Positions 1 to 10,321 of a DNA stretch of 64,000 nt are shown here, one piece after another (the stretch's first letter is position 1; each line of letters opens with the position of its first letter). The DNA comes from Flavobacteriales bacterium (lineage in GTDB: Bacteria > Bacteroidota > Bacteroidia > Flavobacteriales_F > PHOS-HE28): contig JADIYA010000001.1 of the NCBI GenBank assembly GCA_016705545.1, positions 930,001-994,000 on the forward strand, in the 5' to 3' direction. The notes beneath the pieces were generated by a model, which was given only the letters and a program-made list of their open reading frames with translations, made no database searches and had not been told where the DNA came from. Both the position numbers and the translations under genes were made by a program.

Positions 1-1170
1 CGCTGGGCCGTGTTGAAGGTGAAGTTCAGCGCCGGGTCGATCTCGGGATCGTCCGTGAAGTGGTTGATCGTGGGCGGCACGATGCCCGTGTGGATGGCCA
101 TGATGGTGGCTACGCCCTCGATGGCTCCGGCGCCGCCGAGCAAGTGCCCGGTCATGCTCTTGGTGGCGCTGATGTTCAGCGTGTAGCTGTGCTCACCGAA
201 GAGCCGTTGGATGGCTTTCACCTCTTGCGGGTCGCCGCTGGGCGTGCTGGTGCCGTGCGTATTCACATAGTCAATCTCCGATGGCTGCATGCCGGCGTCC
301 TTCAATGCGGCTTTCATGCACAGCTCCGCGCCAAGGCCTTCGGGGTGAGGCGCGGTGATATGGTAGGCATCGCTGCTCATGCCGCCGCCCACCACCTCGC
401 AGTAGATCCTGGCGCCGCGCGCAAGGGCGTGCTCAAGGTCCTCGAGCACGATGCCGGCCCCGCCTTCGCCGAGCACGAAGCCGTCGCGGTCCTTATCGTA
501 TGGACGCGAAGCGGTGGCGGGGTCATCGTTCCGCGTGCTCATGGCATGCAGGGCATTGAAGCCGCCCACTCCCGCCTCATAGATCGCCGCTTCACTGCCG
601 CCGGTGACGCAGGCCACGCAGGTGCCCAAGCGGATATAGTTGTAGGCGTCGATCATCGAGTTGTTGCTCGATGCGCAGGCGCTCACCGTCACGTAGCTCG
701 GGCCGCGCAACGTATGGCGCATGCTGATCAGCCCTGCCGCGCTATCCGCGATCATCTTCGGGATGAAGAACGGATTGAAGCGCGGGGTGCCATCGCCACG
801 GCCGAAGGCGATGCATTCGTCCTGGAAGGTCTTCAGGCCGCCGATGCCGCTGCCCCAGATCACGCCCACCCGGTCACGGTCAACCCCGCTCTCCAACACA
901 CCACTATCCTTGAGGGCCTCATCGGAGCACACCAGCGCATACTGCGCGAAGGGGTCCATCTTCCGGGCTTCCTTGCGATCATGAAATCCTCCGGGTTGAA
1001 GCCCTTGACCTCTCGCAGGCGAAACGCGTCTTGAACTTGCTGGCGTCGAACTTGGTGATGGGCGCGGCTCCGCTGCGGCCGCTCACCAAGCCCTCCCAGT
1101 AGTCCTTGAGGTGTTCCCCGATGGGTGTGAGTGCGCCCAGCCCGGTGATGACCACACGTCTGAGCTGCAT
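1..1170 (-). CDS. fabF: 3-oxoacyl-ACP synthase II (partial at window edge, frameshifted)
   Basis: This is the condensing enzyme that extends acyl-ACP with malonyl-ACP in fatty-acid elongation. The start reads [18 protein letters not shown]. The thiolase-fold catalytic residues are visible on the minus strand: Cys in [12 protein letters not shown], His in [15 protein letters not shown] and His in [15 protein letters not shown]. Near 1013-1020 two extra bases follow FKTRFACE, and one base is missing about 30 bases later, so the first 50 residues lie in a different frame from the rest. Restoring both indels gives an ordinary FabF continuing past base 1, with only the last few dozen residues missing. 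It starts 12 bases after acpP, the usual Bacteroidota acpP-fabF pair. The indels look like sequencing errors, not decay. Confidence 0.93.
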
Positions 1171-1182
1171 CCGCTATGCGGC

Positions 1183-1419
1183 TTACTTGGCGTTCTTCTC
1201 CACGTACTCCACGGCCTGACCCACGGTCTGGATCTTCTCGGCCTGGTCGTCGGGGATGGCGATGTTGAACTCCTTTTCGAACTCCATGATGAGCTCGACG
1301 GTATCGAGGCTGTCAGCACCCAGATCGTTCGTGAAGCTGGCTTCCAGAGTGACCTCGTTCTGATCGACCCCGAGCTTATCCACGATGATTGCGATTACCC
1401 TCGACTTGATATCCGACAT
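1183..1419 (-). CDS. acpP: Acyl carrier protein
   Basis: This 78-residue acidic protein carries growing acyl chains on a phosphopantetheine arm. The attachment serine is in the canonical [10 protein letters not shown] motif near residue 37, and the length is standard. It is immediately upstream of fabF on the same strand (12-base gap), so the two are surely co-transcribed. It is one of the few uninterrupted genes in the first 13 kb. Confidence 0.97.
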   Translation of the reverse strand: MSDIKSRVIAIIVDKLGVDQNEVTLEASFTNDLGADSLDTVELIMEFEKEFNIAIPDDQAEKIQTVGQAVEYVEKNAK

Positions 1420-1491
1420 GTCGGTGCGGTTTTTTTGTGAGGCCCCAAAGGAAAGACATTTTCAATACGGGCAACGTTGGCTCACCGGCAC

Positions 1492-2163
1492 CTACTTATG
1501 CAGCACCAACACCTCGATCCAAGGTTTCCTGACCAAACGCGGCACCTGGCATCCTTCGGCAGGGAATCCCTTGGGAATCAGGAGGAAGGGCCGCTCATTA
1601 TCGGGGCGGCCCATCACATGGGTCAAAAAAGTTCATGGGGCTTGGCGTGTGGGTGAGCGTGGCCAGCCCGGCGTGGTGGGCGGCGGCAATAGCATCCCGG
1701 TGGCAATGCCAACGCTCTCGTTCACATAGTAGTTCTGGTGCTTGCGGCCACTGGCTCCGGTCTCGTAGGCGCGCTTGAATACCACCACCAGCCAGGGTGC
1801 GATCTCGAGGAACGGCTTGTCGGCATCGGTACCGAAGGGCTTGAGGTCGTTGAGCCATTCCTCGCTCATGCGACCTCCATAGTTGATGCGCTCCTCCTCC
1901 TCGGCGGCCTCGCGGATGCGCCGTTTGAGTTCCAGGTCGCCAACAGCCACGAAGGTCCACGGCTGCTTATGCGCGCCGCTGGGTGCGGTGCTGGCCGCGC
2001 GCACTACCTCTTGGATCAGCTCCAGCGGCACCGGTTCCGCGCTGAAGTGGCGCACGGTTCGGCGGCGGTCCAGCTCACCATGGAAGGCGCGCGCGCGCTG
2101 GAGCATCACTTCAGTAGCGCGGCGGGTGAACGCCAATGGGAGGAAGGCTTGTGGATCGGCCAT
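1492..2163 (-). CDS. Nitroreductase-family flavoprotein, iodotyrosine-deiodinase-like (frameshifted)
   Basis: After joining three frames the protein is about 223 residues: [15 protein letters not shown], then [12 protein letters not shown] (FMN-binding Arg region), [30 protein letters not shown] and [10 protein letters not shown], ending [11 protein letters not shown]...VLVLHK. The [11 protein letters not shown] and [10 protein letters not shown] blocks are typical of the iodotyrosine deiodinase branch of FMN nitroreductases, often annotated as nitroreductase in bacteria. One base is missing near 1695 (before AAAHHAGL) and one extra T lies in the T6 run near 1637. The substrate is unknown. 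It is divergent from purN with only 24 bases between starts, so the two promoters must overlap. Assignment to the nitroreductase superfamily is secure; the subfamily is inferred. Confidence 0.85.
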
Positions 2164-2187
2164 GGCCGAAGGTCGCACCTTCGCGGC

Positions 2188-2753
2188 ATGAAGCGCATCG
2201 CCGTGCTGGCCTCGGGCTCCGGCACCAACGCCCAACGGCTCATGGAGCACTTCGCGCAGCACCCCGCTCGCGCAGTGGTGCTGGTAGGCAGTGATCAGCC
2301 ACGCGCGGGCGTGCTCCAGCGCGCCTGGGACCTGCATGTGCCCAGCTACCTCTTTGCCGGCAAGAACCTGCGGGATGGCTCTGTGCTGCGCGAGCTGCAA
2401 AGGGCAGCGCATCGACCTTGTCGTGCTCGCGGGTTTCATGCGCTTGATACCTGCTGAAATGGTGCATGCCTTTCCTGGGCGCATCGTGAACATCCACCCA
2501 TCGCTGCTGCCTATGTATGGCGGCAAGGGCATGTTCGGCGAGCATGTGCATCGCGCGGTGATTGCTGCCGGCGAGACCGAGAGCGGCATCACCATCCATC
2601 TGGTGAACGATCGCTACGATGAAGGGCGCATCCTCTTTCAGGCGAAGTGCCCCGTGCTGCCATCGGATACGCCCGGATCATTGGCCGCATCGCGTGCATG
2701 CGCTGGAACATGCGCATTATCCGCATGCCGTTGAATCACTCCTTACCGCATGA
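2188..2753 (+). CDS. purN: Phosphoribosylglycinamide formyltransferase (frameshifted)
   Basis: PurN transfers a formyl group from 10-formyl-THF to GAR in purine synthesis. The start MKRIAVLASGSGTNAQRLMEHF is the Rossmann/phosphate-binding N-terminus. After a frameshift near 2400 the catalytic part follows: LVVLAGFMRLIP and VNIHPSLLPMYGGKG, containing the Asn-His-Ser-Leu-Leu-Pro motif, then SGITIHLVNDRYDEG with the catalytic Asp. A second indel near 2690 restores the C-terminus RVHALEHAHYPHAVESLL. The corrected length of about 188 residues is normal. The neighbouring purN/acpP/fabF arrangement is common in Bacteroidota, here with a nitroreductase inserted. marC starts 3 bases downstream. Confidence 0.92.
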
Positions 2754-2756
2754 ACC

Positions 2757-3372
2757 ATGTTTGACCTCGCCCAGATCGGCAAAGCCTTCCTGATCCTCTT
2801 CGCCGTGATCGACATCGTGGGCGGTATCCCGCTGATTCTGCAAGTGCGCCAGAAGGCGGGCAAGATCTACCCCGCGCGCGCCACGCTCGTGAGCTTGGGC
2901 ATCATGGTCACCTTCCTCTATCTCGGCGAGACCATCCTCAATGTGGTCGGCATCGATGTGCGCCTTCGCGGTAGCGGGGTCCTTCGTCCTCTTCTTCGTT
3001 GCTTTGGAAATGACCCTGGGTGTGCGCCTCTTCAAGGAGGACCTGAGCGCGCCGGGCCTCACGCCCGCCGATGACGACCACAAGGTGTTCAGCATCGTGC
3101 CGCTCGCCTTTCCGGTGATCGCCGGTGCGGGCACCATCACCACCGTGCTCTCGCTCCGGGCCGAATTCGATCGCCCCAACATCCTGGCGGCCATTATCCT
3201 CAACATGATTCCTGTAGTACTGGTGCTGCTGCTCACCAACCGGATTGAGCGCCTGCTGGGTCGCGTGGGCCTCATCGTCATCAAGAAGGCCTTCGGCATC
3301 ATCCTGCTCGCCATCGCCGTGAAGCTCTTCGCAGGCAACATCACCTACCTGTTCCCCAAGGCACGAGCGTGA
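2757..3372 (+). CDS. MarC family integral membrane protein (frameshifted)
   Basis: This is a six-helix inner-membrane protein of the MarC/UPF0056 family, whose function is unsettled. The N-terminal frame (MFDLAQIGKAFLILFAVIDIVGGIPLILQ) carries the family's Asp-Ile-Val-Gly-Gly-Ile-Pro motif in helix 1. A shift near 2965 leads to VAGSFVLFFVALEMTLGVRLF, FPVIAGAGTITTVLSL with the Pro/Gly-rich half-helix typical of MarC, and two more C-terminal helices. The corrected length of about 204 residues fits the family. It follows purN by 3 bases, and its stop overlaps the likely GTG start of rnhA (GTGA). Confidence 0.88.
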
Positions 3373-3842
3373 CCTTGTACTCCGATGGCGCCGCCAGCGG
3401 CAATCCCGGTCCCGGTGGCTTGGCGTTGTGCTCGGGAGAGTGGCAAGCACCGAAAGGAGCTGCGGGGAGGTTACCGCACGACCACCAACAACTGCATGGA
3501 GTTGCTGGCGGTGATCGCCGGATTGGAAGAGCTCAAACGCCCCGGCACCGAAGTGGTGGTGGTGAGTGATAGCAAGTACGTAGTTGATGCCGTGGAGAAA
3601 GGCTGGGTGTTCGATTGGGAGCGCAAGGGCTTCGCGAAAAAGAAGAATCCCGACCTCTGGAAGCGCTTCCCTCAGAGCTTACCGGCAGCATAAAGTCCGC
3701 TTTCATTGGGTGCGCGGGCACAACGGCCATCCGCAGAATGAGCTTGCGATCGCCTGGCGGTTGCAGCTCGCGAGCAGCCGGAAGCCTGTTGGCCGTGGAT
3801 GAGGCCTATGAGCAAGGGGATCCAGAGCTCTTCGGGGCGTGA
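3369..3842 (+). CDS. rnhA: Ribonuclease HI (several frameshifts)
   Basis: This nuclease cleaves the RNA strand of RNA:DNA hybrids. The start is a GTG overlapping the marC stop: (V)TLYSDGAASGNPGPGG supplies the first catalytic Asp. Another frame gives YRTTTNNCMELLAVIAGLEEL with the catalytic Glu in NCMEL, then VVVVSDSKYVVDAVEKGWV with the third acidic residue (DSKYV). A third frame gives HKVRFHWVRGHNGHPQNE (the VRGH catalytic loop), and a fourth gives the tail LAVDEAYEQGDPELFGA. At least three indels (near 3430, 3675 and 3740) separate these segments. All catalytic residues survive, so I read this as a working gene in error-rich sequence. Confidence 0.9.
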
Positions 3843-3926
3843 GCATGCGCACGAACACTTCGCCTGAGTCCGTGGTTAGTTTCGCGCCGTCGTTCGCTAA
3901 GCGTGCGGCTCCAAAACCGACACACC

Positions 3927-4449
3927 ATGCTCAGTAAGAAGATCGAATCGGCGCTCAATGGCCAAGTAGCCATTGAGGCCTCCAGCAATAAGCCCCTCGC
4001 GATGGCATCTTGGGCCGAGAATCAAGGCTTGCAAGGAACCGCGGCGTTCCTTTACCGGCACAGCGATGAAGAGCGCCTGCATATGCTCAAGCTCATCAAG
4101 TTCATCAACGAGCGCGGCGGATGCGCCGTTGTGCCAGCGCTGAAGCAGCCCAGCACCAAGTACAAGGGCATCACCGATGTGTTCCAAGCGCTGCTCGACC
4201 ACGAGACCATCGTGACCAACGAGATCGACGGCGTGGTGATCTGCTTGAAGGAAAAGGACCACACCACGCACAACTTCATGCAGTGGTACGTGGGTGAGCA
4301 GATCGAGGAAGAGGCGCTTGCGCGCACGCTCATCGACAAGCTGAACCTGATCGGCAACGACAAAGGCGGACTCTACCTGTTCGACCGGGACCTTGAAGGC
4401 ATGCAAAGGCGCCGAGGGCGGGAATGCGAAAGGCGGCAAGAAGCAGTGA
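3927..4449 (+). CDS. ftnA: Ferritin-like iron storage protein (C-terminal frameshift)
   Basis: This is a four-helix-bundle ferritin of the bacterial FtnA type, which oxidises Fe(II) and stores the mineral core in a 24-mer. MLSKKIESALNGQ is followed by LAMASWAENQGLQGTAAFLY, the ferroxidase motif DEERLHMLKLI (Glu and His ligands), LLDHETIVTNEID (Glu in helix C) and QWYVGEQIEEEALAR (helix D). The in-frame Met at 3927 is preferred to the upstream ORF start because it matches the family N-terminus. An indel near 4402 must be corrected to reach the short Gly/Lys tail (AEGGNAKGGKKQ) and the stop at 4447-4449; uncorrected, the frame runs into unrelated sequence. A strong hairpin follows directly. Confidence 0.9.
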
Positions 4450-4465
4450 TTGATCAGCAATCAAC

Positions 4466-4487
4466 GAGGGCGCCGGGAGGCGCCTTC
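4466..4487. terminator. Bidirectional hairpin terminator between ferritin and M28 peptidase
   Basis: A 9-base-pair stem (GAGGGCGCC paired with GGCGCCTTC, one G-T pair) closes a GGGA tetraloop. It sits in the 43-base gap between the convergent stops of the ferritin gene (4449) and the M28 gene (4493), so it can terminate both. There is no long T tract on either side. Confidence 0.7.
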
Positions 4488-4492
4488 GTCAT

Positions 4493-5969
4493 TCACGGCC
4501 AGGGCCAGTCGCCACCGATGCGCAGGGGCTGCTCGAGTCCAGAATCGATCAGGCGCTGCTTCAGTTGCGCTTGGTTGAAATGAGGAGGCAGCGAAGGCGC
4601 AGCGGCTAGCATGTAAGCCAGCGCGCCCGTACGTTGTTCACCATGGCTTGCGGATCAACCAGGTGGATATCGTCGCAACTGCTGTGGTAGCAACCGTAAA
4701 CATGCTTGCCGAGGTCGCTGAGCGGGTAAATCACCGGGACGCCGGCCATGAGGAAGGGCTGGTGGTCGCTGTGCAGCCACACTTCTTCGCTCAGGGCGCC
4801 CGGCGAATGCGGCCGTGTCCACGGTTCGTATGCTATCGCACGCGCTGCGCAACAATCCGGCCCAGCCATCGGGCCCGCCCACGCCGAAACCCTGCGGATT
4901 CCCGCTCATATCGAGGTTGATCATGCACTTCACCCGCGCCAATTCGCCGGTCTCACGATAATGCTCGACCAGCACCCGTGACCCCAGCAGCCCTTGCTCC
5001 TCCCCCATGAAGAGCACGAAGCGGATGGTGCGCTCCGGCCTGTTCGGCACGGCATTCTACGGCGCGAGATCGAGGATCGAGAACGAGCCGAGGCCATTGT
5101 CCGTGGCTCCGGTGGCAAGGTCCCAACTATCGAGATGCCCTCCGATCACGATCACCTCCTGCGGCATCCGCGACCGGGAATCTCCGCAATCACGTTGTTC
5201 GCCTCCACCATCGCGCTCTGGTTGCTCATGCCGAGCCTGGCCGTGAGGGCCTGACCGGTCGCCAAGCGATTGCGCAGCAGGAGCCATCCTCGGTGGCAAT
5301 GCACGCTGCGGGAACCGGGATCAACGCGCCATCGATCGAGGCGGTTCCCGTGAGCAGTAGGCATGCCCTTCAGCCTGATTCACGAAGATGAGCGCAGCCG
5401 CCCCGCGGTCCATGGCCAGCTTCGCCTTCTCGCTGCGGTGCAGATTGCGCGCCTTCGGTGGCCGCCACTAGCCCGATGTTCACCAGCGCGGCGGCCCTTT
5501 TGAGCTGTCTCGCCCAACCGGTCGAGGTCTGCCGGAGCCCATTGCCCGCATCGAGCAATGGCGCATCCACCAGCAGCGCTCAATGGCGTGTTGGCCAGCG
5601 CAACGGCTTGCAGATGCAAGAACCCCTCACCATCGCCTACGGTGAGCTGCACGGTGCCGCGCGACCATGCCTGCGCCCTGAATGGGAAGCGCATCACCTG
5701 CGGCAGGCCGCTCACGCGGAAAAGGCTATCGGCCGCAGCTTCAGCCATGGCCCCCTGTGCGCTGCCCGTGAGCCGGTGGCCGATGCGCTCACTGCTCCAG
5801 CGCAGCCAGCGGTAGCCCATGGCATCGGTTTGCGCGGTGCGATTGAATGCCTTCAGCAGCGGGATTTGCGCGCGGACGTCAACAGCAAGGTGTTGACAGA
5901 CCGCTAGCAGCAGCAGTGAGGCAAGGGAAGGCAGCGGATACTTTGCAACGGGGCGGGGATGATCGGCAT
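4493..5969 (-). CDS. Secreted M28-family metallopeptidase (many frameshifts)
   Basis: This is a zinc aminopeptidase/carboxypeptidase-like enzyme of the M28 family, preceded by a hydrophobic segment (LPSLASLLLLAVCQHLAV) that looks like a signal peptide. After an N-terminal region with a PA-like insert (ALVNIGLVAATEGA; MSNQSAMVEANNVIAEIPG), the zinc ligands are all visible in rejoined frames: VIGGHLDSWD (His, Asp), TDNGLGS (bridging Asp), GEEQGLLGS (catalytic Glu and Glu ligand), INLDMSG (Asp) and YHSSCDD (His). The C-terminus is HFNQAQLKQRLIDSGLE to the stop at 4493. Total about 490 residues. At least six indels break it. The likely start is ATG at 5967-5969, followed by a frameshift near 5945. 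No T9SS tail is visible. Confidence 0.85.
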
Positions 5970-5997
5970 GGTTTCAGACAAGCGCGCGACCAAATCT

Positions 5998-6550
5998 ATG
6001 CGAAGGGGCATCCTTGTCCACTCCGCTGCAGCGGCTGCTCGTGCTGGCGTTGCTGCTGGTGCGGAGCTGCTCAGCAGCCGCGCGACGCGGAGAAGGACAC
6101 CACCTCGATCCGCAGGCCAACTACCTGTACAATATCGCCAAGCTGGTGGAGTGGAAGGACGAGGGGATGAGGCAGGGCAACTTCATCATCGGCGTGCTCT
6201 GCGGGGCCAACCTTTATCAGGAGCCGATCAAGCAGTACAGCACACGAACCATTGGCAAGCAGCCCATAGAGGTGCGAAAACTGCCCGCGCTCGACAGACG
6301 TGGAGCGTTGCCACATCCTCCTGGGGGGCAAGAGCGAACTAGCGTTGTTGCCGGAGCATCTACAAGCGAAACCAGGGAAAGCCTACCACGATCGTCACCG
6401 AGTACGCGGGCGCCCCTGAAGACGGAGCCATTGCGAACTTCGTGAAGGTGGACAACCTGCTGAAGTACGAATTGAGCATGGCCACGCCCGGCAGCATGGC
6501 TTGGTGGTCGGCCTCACCTGAAGAACCTCGCGCACCGCGTGCAGGAATGA
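5998..6550 (+). CDS. YfiR/DUF4154-family periplasmic protein (frameshifted)
   Basis: About 183 residues with a signal-like N-terminus (PLQRLLVLALLLVRSCSA). The body begins QANYLYNIAKLVEWKDEGM, continues FIIGVLCGANLYQEPIKQ, then in shifted frames DVERCHILLGGKSELALLPEHL, TIVTEYAGAPEDGAIANFV and NLLKYELSMA, ending LTLKNLAHRVQE. This follows the DUF4154 pattern of YfiR-like proteins: an early aromatic block, a middle C/S-HIL block, a late T-x-IVTE block and a G-A-I-N-F-V block. In Pseudomonas YfiR is a periplasmic inhibitor of a HAMP-bearing diguanylate cyclase. Here the third gene downstream is a HAMP-SpoIIE phosphatase, so this may be its sensor or inhibitor (inference). The start is ATG 5998 with a shift near 6012, or TTG 6014. 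Confidence 0.8.
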
Positions 6551-6552
6551 CC

Positions 6553-7428
6553 ATGAACGCACGGGCAAGCCTCTTAGTGCTCTTCGCCATAGTGGCGATT
6601 GGCGGTGCGTGCGCAAGACCCGCTCGTTGAGCTGCGCAAGTATCAGGCTGGTGATTCCAGGCGCGCAGGTGCTGGTTGATGCAGCAGTGACATCGCCCCA
6701 GCACGCGGCCAATGCCGAAGCCTGGCTCTTTGCGCGGGTTCGTTTGCAAGGACCTGTACAAGGCCAAAGCCGGCACCCGTGATGGTGACGCAGCACGCGA
6801 TTCGGCGCCGATCAGCTTGCACCGCACCTGACCATCGATAAGGACAGCACCTATCGCGACAATGCGGTGCAGGCCTACGATTTCTGTCGCGCTCCTGCTT
6901 CAATGAAGCCGCCAAGGCCCTTGGCGAAGGTCAGGACACCCGTGCCGTGGAGCTCTTCGACACCTATAGGGAAAGCGTGACCAAGCTGAAACCGACCGCC
7001 GACCTCCGCACGCGTGAAGCCGAGTTCTCCAACGCCCTGGGCACCTCTACACAAGGCGCTTCAACGAGGACCGCACGCGTACGGAATGGTTCGAGAAAGC
7101 CATTGAGACATACCGGGGCGTGCTCCGATAGACCCGGAGAACTATGGCGCCAACTACAACCTGGCTACCCTCTTCTATAACATGGGGTCTATCGGATTCG
7201 CGCACTGCAGGCAGAGGCAGACCTGATCACCATGCAGCAGGTGCAGGAGGTTGCGCGCGAATACTTCCAGCCAGCATTGCCCTTCATGCTGGAAGGCGCA
7301 CGACATGAACCTGGCGCCGCGAAACGCTGCTTGGCCTCGAAGGCATCTACTATAGCCTGCAGGACGAGATGAACTCCGAGCGTTTCCGTGAACTGTATGA
7401 GGCGCTGCCCCCGCAAGAAGACCGCTAG
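6553..7428 (+). CDS. TPR-repeat exported protein (many frameshifts)
   Basis: About 291 residues once frames are joined. MNARASLLVLFAIVAIGG is a signal peptide. Helical repeats follow: ELRKYQAGD, VDAAVTSPQHAANAEAWLLRG, LTIDKDSTYRDNAVQAYD, AAKALGEGQDTRAVELFDTY, TREAEFSNALGTLYTRRFNE and RGVLRIDPENYGANYNLATLFYN, the last being a clear tetratricopeptide unit. It ends LREL-like YEALPPQEDR at 7428. It begins 2 bases after the YfiR-like gene and stops 7 bases before the HAMP-SpoIIE gene, so the three form one operon. It is likely a periplasmic scaffold. No enzymatic motif is visible. At least eight indels are needed, so residue-level detail is uncertain. Confidence 0.72.
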
Positions 7429-7435
7429 CGCGCCC

Positions 7436-9222
7436 ATGGCCATGCGCATCACCATTGGACGGAAGGCTAGGGGTAGGTCGGCCTGTTCATCTTCTTCGCA
7501 CTGCTGGTAGTGCTGCTCCCCAACCGCACACTGGAGCGCAGCCGCGAGATCATACGGAGATCAATGAGGTGTACTCGCCATCGGTCGATGCCCTGGTGGG
7601 CCTGCGCAACCTCACCGTGAGCTCTCATATGCTCATTAACCTGGGCCTGATCGAGAGCCGCGCCGACGCTCCTGAAAAGACCACGCTGGTTGAAACCACA
7701 ACGCAGCGCATTCCTGCTGCACTCGACCGCGTGGACACGCCTGGCGGGACGATGGGGCCATGACGAGGTGGCCATCATGACCCAGGTGCACACAGAGCTC
7801 AGCGCAATGATGGCCCTGCACGATAGCATCAAGCGGATGCTCCCTTCGCTAGAGAGCTACAACGATCCATTCATTCACATGGACCGCACCAGCCTAGCCG
7901 AAGAGAACGGCCCGATCGATCAGCAGACGGCGAAGGTGCTGGCCGAGCTGGACCGGCTCTTGGACATGCTCGAGCGCAAGCGCCGTGAACTGGCCTCCGG
8001 CATGATCAGAGCTTCGACTCGCTGAAGTTCTTCGTGCTTTACATGGGCATGGCGCTGGTGGTGGTGGGCGTGGTGGGTCGCTTTCCTCATCATCCGAGGA
8101 ATCGTGACACCGGTGCAGCGGCTGCGCTCAATACTGCTCAGCTTGGGCCGCGGGGTCTTCCCCCGTACCCGCGTGCGCATCACCAACGATGAGGTGGGCG
8201 ACATGAGCCGGGCACTGGGCTCCCTGATTGATGGCCTCCGGAGGACCACGGACTTCTCCCACGCCGTGGCCGCTGGCGACTTCAGCGCGGATTATCAGCC
8301 GCTCAGCGAGGAGGAGGACATGCTGGGCCACGCCCTGCTGAAGATGCGCGACGAACTTGGTCAACGGGAGCGGTTCCTGGAAATGAAAGTGGCTGAGCGC
8401 ACCGAAGAAGTGGTGCGGCAGAAGGAAGAAGTGGAACGGCAGAGCCGGAAGGTGGTAGAGCTCTACAAGAACGTCACCGACAGCATTCGGTACGCCAAGC
8501 GCCTGCAGGATTCGATCCTGCCACCGGAACGCCGTATCCGGGAATTGCTCCCTGAAGCATTCGTGTATTACCGCCCCAAGGACATCGTGAGCGGCGATTT
8601 CTATTGGATCGAGCGTGTTGGCGAACGGATACTCTTCGCCGCTGTGGATTGCACCGGGCACGGTGTGCCCGGGGCATTCATGAGCCTCATCGGCCACAAC
8701 GGCCTTAATCAAGCTGCCAAGGAGAGGGGCTTGGCTCGGCCTGCCGACGTACTGCGGGAACTGAACCGTACCGCCTTCGAGGCCTTGCACAAAGACCGGG
8801 AGCAGCACCTGATCCGCGACGGGATGGACCTCGCGTTATGCAGCTACGATCCAGCATCCCGCGTGCTCGACTATTCCGGAGCCAACAACCCGCTTTACGT
8901 AGTACGGGAGGGAGAGACCATGGCCTATGCACCTAACAAAGTCGCCATTGGCAACTTCGAGCCGCAGGGCCAGGAGTTCATGCAGCATACCGTTGAGCTC
9001 AAGCCCGGTGACATGGTGTATGTATTCTCCGATGGCTACGCCGACCAATTCGGCGGGCCAGGGGCAAGAAAATTCCTGTATCGGCGCTTCCGCGAGCTAT
9101 TGGTGGAGGTCAGCGCCCATTCGCCCGACCGTCAGCGCCGCATGCTTCATGACGCCTTCAATGCTTGGCGCGGAGCCCATGAGCAGGTCGACGACATACT
9201 GGTCATCGGCATGCGCGCCTAG
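7436..9222 (+). CDS. Membrane HAMP-SpoIIE (PP2C-type) phosphatase
   Basis: This is a predicted sensor phosphatase of about 595 residues. The N-terminal helix (VGLFIFFALLVVLLPN) is followed by a helical periplasmic sensor region (EINEVYSPSVDALVGLRNLT), a second membrane helix (YMGMALVVVGVVVAFLIIRG), HAMP (VTPVQRLRSILLSL), a second HAMP-like unit, a coiled coil (KVAERTEEVVRQKEEVERQ) and the SpoIIE domain: FVYYRPKDIVSGDFYWIE, VDCTGHGVPGAFMSLIG, YSGANNPLYVV and FSDGYADQFGG, with the metal-binding Asp residues in SGDFYW, VDCTGHG and SDGYADQ. Everything from 8104 is one clean frame, while the sensor half contains about five indels. Such proteins dephosphorylate anti-anti-sigma-like targets, but none is encoded nearby. 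It is the last gene of the YfiR-like/TPR operon. Confidence 0.9.
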
Positions 9223-9233
9223 GACGCAGAGCC

Positions 9234-10078
9234 TTACTGGAAGCTCCAGCCGCCGGCGCCCGTATTGGTCTCGCGCGGGTTCATGCACATCACCGGGATC
9301 TGCGCCTCATTGGTGATGACCTCCTGCTCGTAGGGAACGCCGAGCACGCCGAAAATGTTCCCCTGTGACAGGTTCATGATCGTGATCAGGTCAGCATCCA
9401 CCGCCACAGCATGCTTCACAACGGCCTTCACGAAATCGTCGCTATCCTGGTCAGCGATCACCGCGTCGTGCGCGATGCCTCGCTCATCAAGGTATTGCTT
9501 GGCGAACCGGATGTGGTTCTGTAGCTGCTTGTGCAGGAACTCGTCATCCTCCTTCGGCACAACCAGATGTACCTTGCTCTGGAATGTCTTGGCCATATCG
9601 GCTACCACCGTGAGCTTCTGCCGTGTCTCCTTGTGCAGATCCAGAGGCACCACGATGCTGTCATAGCCGCCCTCCTTGATTCCGCGTTCCTGCACAACGA
9701 TGAACGGCACCTGGCTGCTGGTGATTACGCGCAGCGCCCGGCTGCCCGTGATGAACTGCATGCCGCGCATGCCGTGCGTGCCCATCACGATAAGGCCTGC
9801 GCCGATCTCAGCCGCCGCATCGCCGATGTCGTCGAAGATGGAACCAACGCGCACGAGCTTATGCACGCGACGCCGCCTCCATGGCCTGGGCCCGCTGCTG
9901 TTCCAATTCAGCTTACGCCGGGTCTCCTCCGTTCTCATCCTGATTGGCCACCACATGGAAACGCAGGTATACTTCAGCGCCGGTGTGCTTGGCCAGTCGC
10001 ATGGCATGGCTGATGGCATTGTCGGCCACCTTGGGGAAATCGGTGGGCACCAGGATTCTTCTTAGCCGCTCCGCTCAT
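9234..10078 (-). CDS. Tandem universal stress protein (frameshifted)
   Basis: This protein of about 281 residues has two UspA domains. The first, in shifted frames, starts MSGAAKRILVPTDFPKVADN and ends with the ATP-binding motif GTHGMRGMQFITGSRALRVI (G-2x-G-9x-G-S/T), so domain 1 should bind nucleotide. Domain 2 starts GYDSIVVPLDLHKETRQK and ends MNLSQGNIFGVLGVPYEQEV, where the glycine-rich loop is degenerate. That arrangement is common in tandem USPs. Indels near 10062 and 9870-9925 break the first domain. The stop is 11 bases from the convergent SpoIIE gene. The cellular role is stress survival by family; the specific trigger is unknown. Confidence 0.88.
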
Positions 10079-10187
10079 GGTTCAATGGTTGCGATGGGGC
10101 TGTTCCTTAAGGCCTGGCTCTCGTCAGGCGGCGCGAATGTAGAACGCAGCCGTTGTGGCGGGATGCCGCAGCGCGATGCAAACGCCA

Positions 10188-10269
10188 AAGCAAACGGGGG
10201 CAAACAACGATGAACGCCTGCAAATGGATTTCACACGATTCGGGCAAACCCGCACGGTTCGCTTTGCCC
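10188..10269 (+). promoter_or_regulatory. Structured leader of the ssb paralogue
   Basis: AAGCAAACG at 10188 starts a stretch resembling the one 147 bases upstream of the second ssb (13916). It is followed by two mutually exclusive hairpins: CGGG-CAAA-CCCG at 10241-10252, and GGGCAAA (10242-10248) paired with TTTGCCC (10263-10269). The ssb paralogue starts at 10322. The 10079-10321 interval contains no convincing gene. A regulatory role is inference. Confidence 0.35.
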
Positions 10270-10321
10270 CAAGGACGGTCACGAAGGCTGGCCAGCAACA
10301 ACCCAAACCCAATACCCCAAA

